From JBBRCE01 sp038205115 (GTDB lineage Bacteria > Planctomycetota > Planctomycetia > Pirellulales > JBBRCE01): DNA of 64,000 nucleotides. Each line of letters opens with the position of its first letter. Position 1 is the stretch's first letter. A model generated the notes under the pieces. That model made no database searches. It saw only the letters and a list, made by a program, of their open reading frames with translations, and had not been told where the DNA came from. This document shows positions 17,405-25,750 of the stretch, one piece after another. Both the position numbers and the translations under genes were made by a program. The stretch covers positions 103,824 to 167,823 of the forward strand of contig JBBRCE010000005.1 in assembly GCA_038205115.1 (NCBI GenBank). The letters run 5' to 3'.

Positions 17405-18595
17405 ATGCCGCTGCGTTCGACGCGATATTCTGTCGCCCTGTTTGTTTCTCTGCTACTTGCTGCACTCGCGGACAACGCGCGGGCCGCCGACGATAACAAG
17501 CCCAAAGCGCCCGTCCCGCCGCCTAGGGTGCAAGGTCCGCCGTCGGTCACGCCGCCGCAAGTTCGTTTTCCGCGGGCGCACCGTCGGCAGTTTGATGTCG
17601 GACCCGAGGGATTCAAGAACGCCACGCAAGTCACCAGCGCATGGAAAGAAGCCATCACGCCCGCCGGCGACGCCACCGTGCGCGTGCTCTGCGGCGACAA
17701 GCAAGTGGGTTACGGCACCGTCGTCGAATCGGAAGGTTGGATCGTCACCAAGGCGAGTCTGCTCAGCGGCGATGTCGTTTGCCAGTTTGCCGACCGGCAA
17801 AAGTTCGATGCCCGCGTTGCTGGCTCCGACGAGCGCAGCGATTTGGCGCTGCTCAAGATCGACGCCCACAAACTGAAATCGGTTGCCTGGCGCAGCGGCG
17901 AGTTGCCCACCATTGGCACCATTGTGGCGGCCAGCGCGCCCGGCGATAAGTTGCTGGCGATGGGCGTGGTCAGCGATATCCCGCTCAAGATTCCTGGACC
18001 GACCAAGACCGAAGCACCCCGCGGCTACCTGGGAATTCGTCTCGGCGGCGACGGCGGCGATACGGAAATTCAAACGGTCACGCCCGATAGCGCCGCAGCG
18101 CAAGCCGGCTTGCTGGCTGGCGACAAAGTGCAGGCCATCGACGGCGTGGACATGAAAACCACGCAGCAAATTGTCGAACTGATTGGCAGTTTGCCGCCCG
18201 GCAAAAAAATCAAAATCGCCGTCAAGCGTGGCGATGACGATGTGGCCGTGTATGCCGTGCTCGGTAATCAACAGGCCAACAGCGCCGGCGAGGCGGTCAA
18301 GCTCTCGCAAGATAATTGGGGCGGCGGACCGTTCAGCGAACGTCGTCGTGGTTTTCCACTGGTCATCTCCGACGACCTGACCATAGCGCCCAACGAATGT
18401 GGCGGCCCGCTGGTCGATACCGACGGCAAAGCGGTGGGCGTCAATATTGCCCGCGCGCTACGCGTCACCAGTTACGCGTTGCCGGCCAAACTGGTGCAAG
18501 AAACAGTGACAAAACTCAAGCAGCAGGACGATGCCGCCCACGGCGCACCGGCTGTTCCCGCTGGCCAGAAGGCGCCGGCCGCTTCCAAAAAATAG
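17405..18595 (+). CDS. Degenerate trypsin-fold (HtrA-like) protein with an internal PDZ domain
   Basis: A 396-aa exported protein: signal peptide (VALFVSLLLAALADNARA), Pro-rich stretch 30-60, then a trypsin-like fold. The first barrel has VGYGTVVESEGWIVT, but where HtrA enzymes have the catalytic His (NHV) this one reads KASLL (116-120). The Asp region is kept (SDLALLKI, D146). A PDZ domain occupies about 205-287. Only after it comes the second-barrel signature NECGGPLVDTDGKAVGVNIA, with Cys332 where the catalytic Ser of GNSGGPL should be. So the His is absent, Ser is Cys, and the PDZ interrupts the fold. Probably not an active serine protease; a peptide-binding or sensing role is inferred. 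GGAAGG at 17391-17396 sets the start. Confidence 0.72.
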   Translation: MPLRSTRYSVALFVSLLLAALADNARAADDNKPKAPVPPPRVQGPPSVTPPQVRFPRAHRRQFDVGPEGFKNATQVTSAWKEAITPAGDATVRVLCGDKQVGYGTVVESEGWIVTKASLLSGDVVCQFADRQKFDARVAGSDERSDLALLKIDAHKLKSVAWRSGELPTIGTIVAASAPGDKLLAMGVVSDIPLKIPGPTKTEAPRGYLGIRLGGDGGDTEIQTVTPDSAAAQAGLLAGDKVQAIDGVDMKTTQQIVELIGSLPPGKKIKIAVKRGDDDVAVYAVLGNQQANSAGEAVKLSQDNWGGGPFSERRRGFPLVISDDLTIAPNECGGPLVDTDGKAVGVNIARALRVTSYALPAKLVQETVTKLKQQDDAAHGAPAVPAGQKAPAASKK

Positions 18596-18648
18596 CGACC
18601 ACGGCCGGACAATAAACACGCAGACCTACGCACACTTGCGGAACGTCG

Positions 18649-20973
18649 ATGAGGATCGGCAGCATGGCTTGGCCCACGAATCGAATTGTTGCGGCAGCGC
18701 TCGCTTTGACCGGCCTGCTGATCGCGGTTGCTCCGCTCCGCGCGGCGTCCGTGCTCGTCGAGGCAGAAAGTTTCGATCGGCCCGGCGGTTGGAGTTTGGA
18801 TACCCAGTCCATCGTCGGTATGGGCTCGCCCTATTTGCTCGCGCACGGTCTTGGTAAGCCGGTGGACGATGCATCGACCACCGTCAAATTTGCCAAGCCG
18901 GGCACATATCACATTTACGTGCGAACCAAGGATTGGGTTGCGCGTTGGCAAGCGCCTGGCCAGCCTGGCAAGTTCCAACTACTGGTCGATGGCGTCGCGC
19001 TCAAACCCATCTTTGGCACCGCAGGTGCCGACTGGTTTTGGCAAGCCGGCGGCGAGGTGGATGTCAAATCCACCGCCACCCTAACTCTGCACGACCTGAC
19101 CGGCTTCGAAGGCCGCTGCGATGCCGTCTGGTTCACGCAGGGCGATGAGCGGCCCCCCAACGATCGCAAAACACTCGACGCCTGGCGCCGCAAACAGCTC
19201 GCGCTGCCAGAGCAATTGGCCGTAAAAAAAGGTTACGACCTGGTGGTTGTCGGCGGTGGCTACTCGGGCTTGGGGGCGGCGATTTCCGCCGCGCGCATGG
19301 GCTGCAAGGTGGCCTTGATTCAAGATCGCAGCGTGCTCGGCGGCAATGGCTCCAGCGAAGTCCGCGTTTGGGCGATGGGCGAAATCAAACGCGGCAAGTA
19401 TCCGCACATTGGCGAAATCGTCGAGGAATTCGCCGATCACGCCACCAAGTCGCCCGGCACGGCCGAAATGTTTGGCGACGAAAAAAAATCCAACGTCGTC
19501 GTCGCCGAAAAAAATATCGATCTGTTTCTCAATTATCACGTCTTTCGGCTCGAAACAAACAACAAGCAGATTCAATCTGTCGACGCGCTCGACACCCGCA
19601 CTTCCGAGCAAACCCGCTTCGTCGGCCGCTTCTTCTGCGACGCCACAGGGCATGGCGCCGTGGGCGCGATGGCCGATGCGGACTTCGAAATGAAGGCCGA
19701 TGGCCGCATGGGCATGAGCAACATGTGGACCTGGGCCGAAGAAAAACAGCCGACCAAGTTTCCCGAAACGCCGTGGGCCCTCGATCTGAACATGAAGGAT
19801 TTTCCCTATCCCAAGGATTTTCACGCCGAGTGGTTCTGGGAAGGCGGTTTCAATAAAGACGCCATCAACGACGCCGAAGGCATTCGCGATTGGAACCTGC
19901 GAGCAATTTACGGCGCGTTCAATGCCATGAAGAATCGCGATGGCGCCGACAAACATCGCAACGCCGCGCTCACCTGGGTGGCCTACATCGGCGGACCGCG
20001 CGAATCGCGCCGGCTACTGGGCGATGTGCTGCTCACCCAGCAAGACGTCGTCGGCAAACGCGACTTTCCCGACGGCTGCGTGCCCAGCACTTGGTCGATC
20101 GATCTCCATGTGCCCAAAAAACAGTACGCCGAAAAATTTCCCGACAACCCATTCATCTCCATCGCGCAGTTCGACAGCCGCGTCGATCGCACCTATGGAT
20201 ATCCCATTCCTTACCGCTGCTTTTACTCCCGCAACGTCGACAACCTGTTCATGGCCGGCCGCTGCATCAGCGTCTCGCACGAAGCGCTCGGCACGATCCG
20301 CGTCATGAAAACCTGCGGCATGATGGGCGAAGTGGTCGGCAAAGCGACGTCGGTTTGCATCGTGCATGGCTGCGATTCTCGCGACGTCTACGAGAAATAT
20401 TGGAACGACTTGGACGAACTGCTGCGATTGCCCGGCAAAGCCCGCCGCGCCACCACTGCTGATCCGCTCTCGGAGCAGCCCAGCCCGCCAAACAAAGAAC
20501 CGGTGGCCGGCGCAAATGCAAAAAAAGAAACCGCGCAGACTGGGATCGATCCCCAGACATTGCCCGGGCTCGTAATTGATGACGTTGCCGCCCAGCACAC
20601 CGGCAAATGGACGGCAGGTGTCGGCCTGCCCGGCTACGTCGGCCAGGGCTATGTTTACGCGCCCGCGGATAGCGATGCCAGCATTCGTTACGAATTCCAG
20701 TCGCCCGGTGCCGGCAAGTTTGAGATTCGCATGTCGTACGGTCAGCACGAAAATCGCGGACGCACCGTGCCGGTGGTTGTGCAAACCGCCGCCAAAAAAG
20801 CGATTCTTGCCATCAACATGCGCGAAAAACCACCGCTCGACAACGGCTTTATTTCGCTGGGCGTGTTTGACTTAACCCAAGGCGAAACCGTGGCCGTCAC
20901 CATCGCGACCAAGGGCGCCGGCGGCAACGTTCATGCAGACGCCATCCAAATTTTGCCGGCTGAGAAAAAGTAG
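18649..20973 (+). CDS. Secreted FAD-dependent oxidoreductase with carbohydrate-binding-like ends
   Basis: A 774-aa protein. The signal peptide ends near APLRAAS. Residues about 33-165 are a beta-rich module resembling CBM/lectin-like domains. The FAD domain (about 195-560, PF12831 type) opens with YDLVVVGGGYSGLGAAISAA, then DRSVLGGNGSSEVR, and closes with NLFMAGRCISVSHEALG and the TCGMMGEVVGKA helix. Residues about 640-770 resemble the golvesin/xanthan-lyase C-terminal module (GYVGQGYVYAPADSDAS). Such three-part proteins are common in planctomycetes and other degraders. The NosR-like gene follows at once with no space. Substrate unknown. The start could be the ATG 15 bases later. Confidence 0.82.
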   Translation: MRIGSMAWPTNRIVAAALALTGLLIAVAPLRAASVLVEAESFDRPGGWSLDTQSIVGMGSPYLLAHGLGKPVDDASTTVKFAKPGTYHIYVRTKDWVARWQAPGQPGKFQLLVDGVALKPIFGTAGADWFWQAGGEVDVKSTATLTLHDLTGFEGRCDAVWFTQGDERPPNDRKTLDAWRRKQLALPEQLAVKKGYDLVVVGGGYSGLGAAISAARMGCKVALIQDRSVLGGNGSSEVRVWAMGEIKRGKYPHIGEIVEEFADHATKSPGTAEMFGDEKKSNVVVAEKNIDLFLNYHVFRLETNNKQIQSVDALDTRTSEQTRFVGRFFCDATGHGAVGAMADADFEMKADGRMGMSNMWTWAEEKQPTKFPETPWALDLNMKDFPYPKDFHAEWFWEGGFNKDAINDAEGIRDWNLRAIYGAFNAMKNRDGADKHRNAALTWVAYIGGPRESRRLLGDVLLTQQDVVGKRDFPDGCVPSTWSIDLHVPKKQYAEKFPDNPFISIAQFDSRVDRTYGYPIPYRCFYSRNVDNLFMAGRCISVSHEALGTIRVMKTCGMMGEVVGKATSVCIVHGCDSRDVYEKYWNDLDELLRLPGKARRATTADPLSEQPSPPNKEPVAGANAKKETAQTGIDPQTLPGLVIDDVAAQHTGKWTAGVGLPGYVGQGYVYAPADSDASIRYEFQSPGAGKFEIRMSYGQHENRGRTVPVVVQTAAKKAILAINMREKPPLDNGFISLGVFDLTQGETVAVTIATKGAGGNVHADAIQILPAEKK

Positions 20974-22731
20974 GTGACTGCCCTCCCCCGGCAACGCGGC
21001 GCTCCGCGGCGACTCGCCCTGCACGCTCTGCGGGTGGCCATGTTTGTTGCCATCGTCACGCTCATTCACCTTGGGCAGCGAAAATACAACGACCGCGAAT
21101 CACGTAACTGCGGCGATTGGCAACCCGTGCCGCTGGCCACCGTGCAAACATTGTGGCCCGAAGCGGCCGAACTGCTGCCCGTCGAACTGGCAACCGACCG
21201 CCGTGACGTGGTCGATGCCGCCGGCGCTCGTCTGGGCTTTGTGTTGCAAACTTCGCCGCAGGGTGACGCGGCCATCGGCTTTTCTGGCCCCACGAATTTG
21301 CTAATTGGCTGCGACGACACGCAGCACATTCGCGGAGTGGTCGTGCTGAGTAGCCGCGACACCCAAGAACACGTCAGCCGCATTCGAACCGATCCCAAGT
21401 TTTTGCAGCAGTTCAATGGGCGCACGCTTTCGGACGTCGCCGCACAGTCGCGAGTGGATGCGGTGTCTGGCGCCACGCTCACTTGCGACGCCATGGCCGA
21501 AGCGCTCGCCCGCCGCGCCGGCGGCGCGCCGACATCGCTCAAGTTTGCTGAAGCTGTTAGCGTCACCGACGTCCGTGTCCTTTTTCCGAACGCGGCCGAA
21601 GTCTTGCCCGATCGCGGCGAGCCATCGATGACTCGCGTCCACGATGCGGCCGGCATGCCGCTGGGCTGGACGCTGCGAACCGCGCCCGCGGCAGATAATA
21701 TCGTCGGCTACCAGGGTCCGACTGATACGCTGATCGGTTTCGATCCGGCCGGCAAGATCGTGGGCATCGCCATCCGCGGCAGTTTCGACAATCAGCCATA
21801 TGTCGGCTACGTGCGCGACGACCGAGAATTTCGGGCGTTGCTCAACGGAAAATCGCTGGAAGAAATCTTGGGAATGGATCTGTCCGAGGTCGAAGGCGTC
21901 TCCGCGGCCACGATGACAAGCCAGGCGGTAGCCCGTGGCATCGCCGCCGCGATCGACCGTCACCTGGCAAATCACAAGGACGAAAACAAACCGGCCAACG
22001 CGCCGGCCAACGCGCCGGCTAGCGTGCGACAGCCGGCGTCGTCGAACATTTCGGCCAACATTTCGGCCAGCGACTACGGCGCGGCGATGCTGATCTTACT
22101 GGGCTTGCTGATCGGTTTTACCAACCTCCGCGGCCAGCCCTGGGCGCGAATCATCTTTCCGCTGGTCGTGCTGATTGACCTGGGCCTATATTCCGGCACG
22201 CTGTTGTCACAAGCACAGTTGGTCGGTTGGGCGCAAGCCGGCCTGCCGCGCGGAGCCGCCGGATTGCTGCTGCTCACGCTGGCTGCTTTCATCGCGCCCA
22301 TCGTCAGCAAACGCAATATCTATTGCTCGCATCTCTGCCCGCATGGCGCGGCGCAACACGTAATCCATCGCCTGATCCGGCCGCGATTTCACCTGTCGGG
22401 CAACGTAAAAAAACTGGCCAAACTCATCGCTCCGATCTTACTGGTGGTCAGTGTGACGGTCGCCATCACGCATTGGCGGTTGAGCCTGGTGGACATCGAA
22501 CCGTTTGACGCCTATGTGTTTCGCGTGGCCGGTTGGTCGACCATCGCCATCGCCGTGCTGGGCCTGCTGACTTCTGGCTTTGTGCCGCTGGCTTACTGCC
22601 GTTACGGTTGCCCAACCGGCGCCATGCTGGAATATCTGCGTCGCAATGCCCGTAGCGATCGCTGGACGCGTCGCGATTGGTTTGCCGCAGCGCTGTTGGC
22701 GTTGGCTGCGGCACTCTATGTCGCCGCGTAA
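20974..22731 (+). CDS. NosR-like membrane flavoprotein with two FMN-binding domains and two CxxxCP motifs
   Basis: A 585-aa protein beginning at a GTG that directly follows the previous stop codon. An N-terminal anchor (VAMFVAIVTLIHLG) leads into two FMN-binding domains: the first ends in VDAVSGATLTCDAM, where T168 of SGAT is the usual attachment point of covalent FMN; the second ends in VEGVSAATMTSQAV (T313), a variant with Ala for Gly. After a linker come several membrane spans (about 370-580), with CSHLCPHGAA (C451, C455) and CRYGCPTGAM (C542, C546). These resemble the CxxxCP motifs of NosR/NapH-type proteins. Unlike NosR there is no long ferredoxin tail. Likely passes electrons between membrane and periplasm. 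ApbE two genes later supports FMN attachment. Confidence 0.8.
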   Translation: MTALPRQRGAPRRLALHALRVAMFVAIVTLIHLGQRKYNDRESRNCGDWQPVPLATVQTLWPEAAELLPVELATDRRDVVDAAGARLGFVLQTSPQGDAAIGFSGPTNLLIGCDDTQHIRGVVVLSSRDTQEHVSRIRTDPKFLQQFNGRTLSDVAAQSRVDAVSGATLTCDAMAEALARRAGGAPTSLKFAEAVSVTDVRVLFPNAAEVLPDRGEPSMTRVHDAAGMPLGWTLRTAPAADNIVGYQGPTDTLIGFDPAGKIVGIAIRGSFDNQPYVGYVRDDREFRALLNGKSLEEILGMDLSEVEGVSAATMTSQAVARGIAAAIDRHLANHKDENKPANAPANAPASVRQPASSNISANISASDYGAAMLILLGLLIGFTNLRGQPWARIIFPLVVLIDLGLYSGTLLSQAQLVGWAQAGLPRGAAGLLLLTLAAFIAPIVSKRNIYCSHLCPHGAAQHVIHRLIRPRFHLSGNVKKLAKLIAPILLVVSVTVAITHWRLSLVDIEPFDAYVFRVAGWSTIAIAVLGLLTSGFVPLAYCRYGCPTGAMLEYLRRNARSDRWTRRDWFAAALLALAAALYVAA

Positions 22732-22839
22732 CCGCCAAACCGTCGCTGGCGAGCTTGTGGTTTGACAGCCTGCGGTTCGCTGGTGATACTGCCCTGGGGA
22801 AATGAGGGCGGCGTTGATTTCAACAGAACCAGGTGATCG

Positions 22840-23418
22840 ATGTCGTCTGCCACAATGCCCGCCAATCGGTTGTTCACATTTGCCGGTGTCGCTGCCGGCA
22901 CATGGCGCGTCGATGCCGTTCGGCCGATCGTCGGTGAGTCGCTGCCGCAGGTCAATTTCGTGAATATGCTGGGCGAAACCGTGCCCACGCCAACCACGGC
23001 GGTATGGTTGCTCCGCGGCATTGTCAGTAATGAGCGCTACGTGACCCGCGCGGAAAAAACAGAACTCGTCAACAAACAGCAGGGCCTCGGCCGCGCGGAT
23101 TCCACCCGCGCCGCGCTGATTCCCATCCGCAAATCGCCCGCCTGGTGGGGCCTAACCCAAGACGAGCGTCGCGCGGTACTGGAAGAACAATCGCAGCACA
23201 TTAAGATCGGCCTGAAATATCTGCCGGCTATTGCTCGGCGGCTGCATCACTGTCGCGACCTCGGACCAGGCGAGCCGTTCGACTTTTTAACGTGGTTCGA
23301 GTTCGCGCCGCAAGACGCGCCGGCGTTCGATGAATTGGCCGCCGCTTTGCGCGAATCACCGGAATGGAAATTCATCGATCGCGAAGTCGATATCCGCCTC
23401 TCGCGTGATGCGGCGTAG
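22840..23418 (+). CDS. Chlorite-dismutase-family haem protein
   Basis: A 192-aa protein of the Cld/coproheme-decarboxylase superfamily. The core segments SPAWWGLTQDERRAVLEEQS and HIKIGLKYLPAIARRLHH, then RDLGPGEPFDFLTWFEFAP, then EWKFIDREVDIRLSR match the shorter (about 180-190 aa) branch of the family. H136/H137 is where the proximal haem ligand lies. No signal peptide is present. I cannot tell chlorite dismutase from another haem-related activity by reading alone. It lies 108 bases after the NosR-like gene and 46 before apbE in the same direction, so it may handle haem or a reactive oxychlorine/peroxide species for that cluster. Family call firm, activity open. Confidence 0.78.
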   Translation: MSSATMPANRLFTFAGVAAGTWRVDAVRPIVGESLPQVNFVNMLGETVPTPTTAVWLLRGIVSNERYVTRAEKTELVNKQQGLGRADSTRAALIPIRKSPAWWGLTQDERRAVLEEQSQHIKIGLKYLPAIARRLHHCRDLGPGEPFDFLTWFEFAPQDAPAFDELAAALRESPEWKFIDREVDIRLSRDAA

Positions 23419-23464
23419 CCGTCTGGAATTGCCGTTTCCACGTTCAACCGAATCGATACGCCCC

Positions 23465-24760
23465 ATGCTCCTGATGAGTTGCCCGCCGCGACACATATTG
23501 CGTGCCCTGCCGATCATGATCGTGGCGCTGGCCGGCGTCTCTGCTGCGCGCGGCCAAGAGAACATCGCGCTCTCGGGGCCGACGATGGGTGCCACCTATC
23601 ACATCAAGTTGGCTCGGTTGCCCGCCGGACTCACTGCCGGCGCTCTGCAGGCAAAAGTCGAAACGCTGCTGGCGAATCTGGATGCTCAACTTTCGACTTA
23701 TCGCCCCGACTCGGAATTGTCGCGGTTTAATCGCAGCCCCAGCACCGATTGGTTTGCAGTCTCGCCCGCGCTGGCGGACGTCGTACAGCTTTCGCTCGAT
23801 ATTTCCGCGCGCTCCGGTGGCGCGTTCGATGTCACCGTCGCGCCGCTGGTCCAACTCTGGGGTTTCGGCCGCCAGAACGGTCTGCCGCGAATTCCCAGCG
23901 ACGCGGAGATCGCCACGGCCAAGCAATCCGTCGGCTGGCAAATGCTCGATGTGCGTCGGCATCCGCCGGCGCTGAAAAAATCGCGGCCGGAGCTACGTGT
24001 CGATCTGAATGGCATTGCCGGCTTTGCGGTGGATCGGTTGCAAGCCTTGTTCGATTCGCAAGGGATTCACGACGATCTGATTGAACTCGGCGGCGAAATG
24101 TTCGTCTCCGGCCATAGCGCCAGCGGTCAGGCGTGGCGAGTTGGCATCGAACAACCGGACGAGCGCCAAGTGGCGCTGCAAATGACGATTGGTTTCGATG
24201 CCGGTGGTTTTTCCGTCAGCGGCGACTACCGGCACTTTTATGAGCGCGATGGCCGCCGCTATTCGCACATCATCGATCCGGCCCGTGGTTGGCCCATTCG
24301 TTATCGCGGCGTGGCCTTGGCGGTTGCCGCCGAAAGTTGCGCCCAGGCAGACGCGTGGACCAAGCCGCTGCTGATTCTTGGCCCCGAGCAAGGCCTGAAA
24401 CGGGCAGACGAACTGGGGCTGGCAGCTTGCTTTGTGCTGCGTGATGACGACGACGCCCGCCCCGGCGCGGAATCTCCGCAACCGTCATCCGCGCCATACC
24501 ACTTCCTCGTCCGCGCTTCGAAAAACTTTCAGCGACGATTTCTGGCCGGCGACGCGCCTGCAGCCTCGCCCGTGTCATCGCCGGCGGAATCATCATTGCC
24601 GCCGGCTCGAAACCTCGCAATCACGAATCCACCCGCCGGTCCGTTACTGGCGCAACAGCCGCCCGAAAACAAACCGCTACTGTGGGCGGCCGTTGGGCTG
24701 TGCATCGCTGCCTACGTCGGCATGCGTCTCTGGCGCCGCCGCGAACCGCCGCCCGACTAG
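23465..24760 (+). CDS. ApbE-type FAD:protein FMN transferase
   Basis: A 431-aa protein of the ApbE family, which transfers FMN from FAD to the Thr of an S/T-G-A-T motif in exported electron-transfer proteins. Family marks: SGPTMGATYHIK near residue 37, LDAQLSTYRPDSELSRFN, GGAFDVTVAPLVQLWGFG, SVSGDYRHFYE and YSHIIDPARGWPI. A signal peptide is present (IMIVALAGVSAARG) and a C-terminal span (LLWAAVGLCIAAYVGMRLW) is unusual for the family. The loop usually reading D-L-x-x-I-A-K-G-Y-A-V-D is DLNGIAGFAVD here, one residue shorter. ATG 23474 is an alternative start. Position after the FMN-binding NosR-like gene fits its role. The known ApbE chemistry supports the link. Confidence 0.88.
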   Translation: MLLMSCPPRHILRALPIMIVALAGVSAARGQENIALSGPTMGATYHIKLARLPAGLTAGALQAKVETLLANLDAQLSTYRPDSELSRFNRSPSTDWFAVSPALADVVQLSLDISARSGGAFDVTVAPLVQLWGFGRQNGLPRIPSDAEIATAKQSVGWQMLDVRRHPPALKKSRPELRVDLNGIAGFAVDRLQALFDSQGIHDDLIELGGEMFVSGHSASGQAWRVGIEQPDERQVALQMTIGFDAGGFSVSGDYRHFYERDGRRYSHIIDPARGWPIRYRGVALAVAAESCAQADAWTKPLLILGPEQGLKRADELGLAACFVLRDDDDARPGAESPQPSSAPYHFLVRASKNFQRRFLAGDAPAASPVSSPAESSLPPARNLAITNPPAGPLLAQQPPENKPLLWAAVGLCIAAYVGMRLWRRREPPPD

Positions 24761-25134
24761 AGCCGATAGCGCACCGGTCTGACAATCCTCTGCAGCCATC
24801 CAGCATATTCCTTGATGGACGCATGATGTCGCGGCGAATTTTGTGAGCGACCTTACCGCGAAACCTGACGATCCCAAGTACGCGCTTATTCCATTCTCGA
24901 TGCTCTTTCGCCTCTTGCGCTGGCGACGTGGATCTTCCAGGGCCCACCGCACTCCGAGGTCCGCGCCCCGTTTCAGTAGCGCGTTGCTACTGGCGCAATT
25001 CAGCGGCAATTGACCTTAAGAGAGCGCTGGGCGCAAATTCAGGCGCTACAGTCTCACATCGGCATGGCTGCTGAAACGGACGATTCGCGACCGTTGTGGC
25101 GAGTCGGCAAGTCTTTCCGGAGCAATTCGCGCCG

Positions 25135-25162
25135 TTGACTTTCGCGCCAAATATGGTATACT
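25135..25162 (+). promoter_or_regulatory. sigma70-like promoter inside the gene-poor stretch
   Basis: TTGACT (25135-25140), a 16-base spacer and TATACT (25157-25162). The sequence around the -10 is unusually AT-rich for the region. Transcription would run rightward from about 25169 into hairpin-rich DNA with no clear gene. Confidence 0.5.
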
Positions 25163-25322
25163 AAAGTACACATATCTCGCGGGCGGAAGGTCCGCCCAAT
25201 GCGGGACAACGGATTTGAGGCCAACCCAGGGCTCTGACAACTCAGCGTGCAAAGGCAGGCACAGCACCCGACGGAAAACCGAGTTCGCAGCATTCAGGCG
25301 TACGGCTCTTCACTCCGCGTCT

Positions 25323-25352
25323 CCCTTCGCCCCGGTACTCCGGGGAGAAGGG
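25323..25352. repeat. Planctomycete dispersed hairpin (translates as PGPSPRSTG)
   Basis: CCCTTCGCCCCGG (25323-25335), TACT loop, CCGGGGAGAAGGG (25340-25352): a 13-bp stem with one mismatch. From memory this unit, with flanking GGCCGGGGATGAG, recurs in planctomycete intergenic DNA and creates spurious 'LTPGPSPRSTG' peptides. It may act as a terminator. Confidence 0.55.
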
Positions 25353-25628
25353 CCGGGGATGAGAGGCTGAGTTGACGATCTGTCAACGCGAGTGCGTTGT
25401 TGAGCAATCAACGCTGCGAACGAGATTGTTCCGCGCGGCAATTCGCCGGCATTTGCATGAGACTGGTGGCAGGAGATGTCGCGTGGATGGTTTGCTAGAC
25501 AAAAGTAGGTTCGCCGGTGCGCTGGCGAGTCGAAATCGAACCGACACGCGGCCGCAGTAAATAGCCGAATCCCCGTTGCAGCTCTTTGACAACTTAACCG
25601 GCGGTCGCTTGCGCCCAAGCAGCCTGGC

Positions 25629-25750
25629 GACCGCTCACACACTCCGATTTGCGAAAGTGCGATTCGGCGCGTAGCGCTTTGCGCTTGCGCGCCGGGGCAG
25701 GAAAATTGCCCCTTCGCAGCGAAGCAAATCGGAGTGGCCAGCCTGCGGTC
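25629..25750. repeat. Composite 120-bp inverted repeat
   Basis: Outer arms GACCGC (25629-25634) and GCGGTC (25745-25750); next CACTCCGATTTGC (25640-25652) with its exact inverse at 25724-25736; inside these CGGCGCG/CGCGCCG (25665-25671, 25688-25694) and GGGGCA/TGCCCC (25694-25699, 25707-25712). Nested, nearly symmetrical pairs point to a folded RNA or a small non-autonomous element. No flanking target duplication was found by eye. Confidence 0.55.

Noticed and set aside
24677..25009. A 110-codon minus-strand frame after apbE
   Set aside because: No family resemblance, overlaps the apbE end, and its composition is that of a mirrored reading of coding and repeat DNA.
25135..25420. A possible SRP RNA, tmRNA or 6S RNA in the promoter-led stretch
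   Set aside because: The GGCGGAAGGTCCGCC hairpin lacks the SRP core GGAAGCAGC, and no tmRNA or RNase P core sequence was found.
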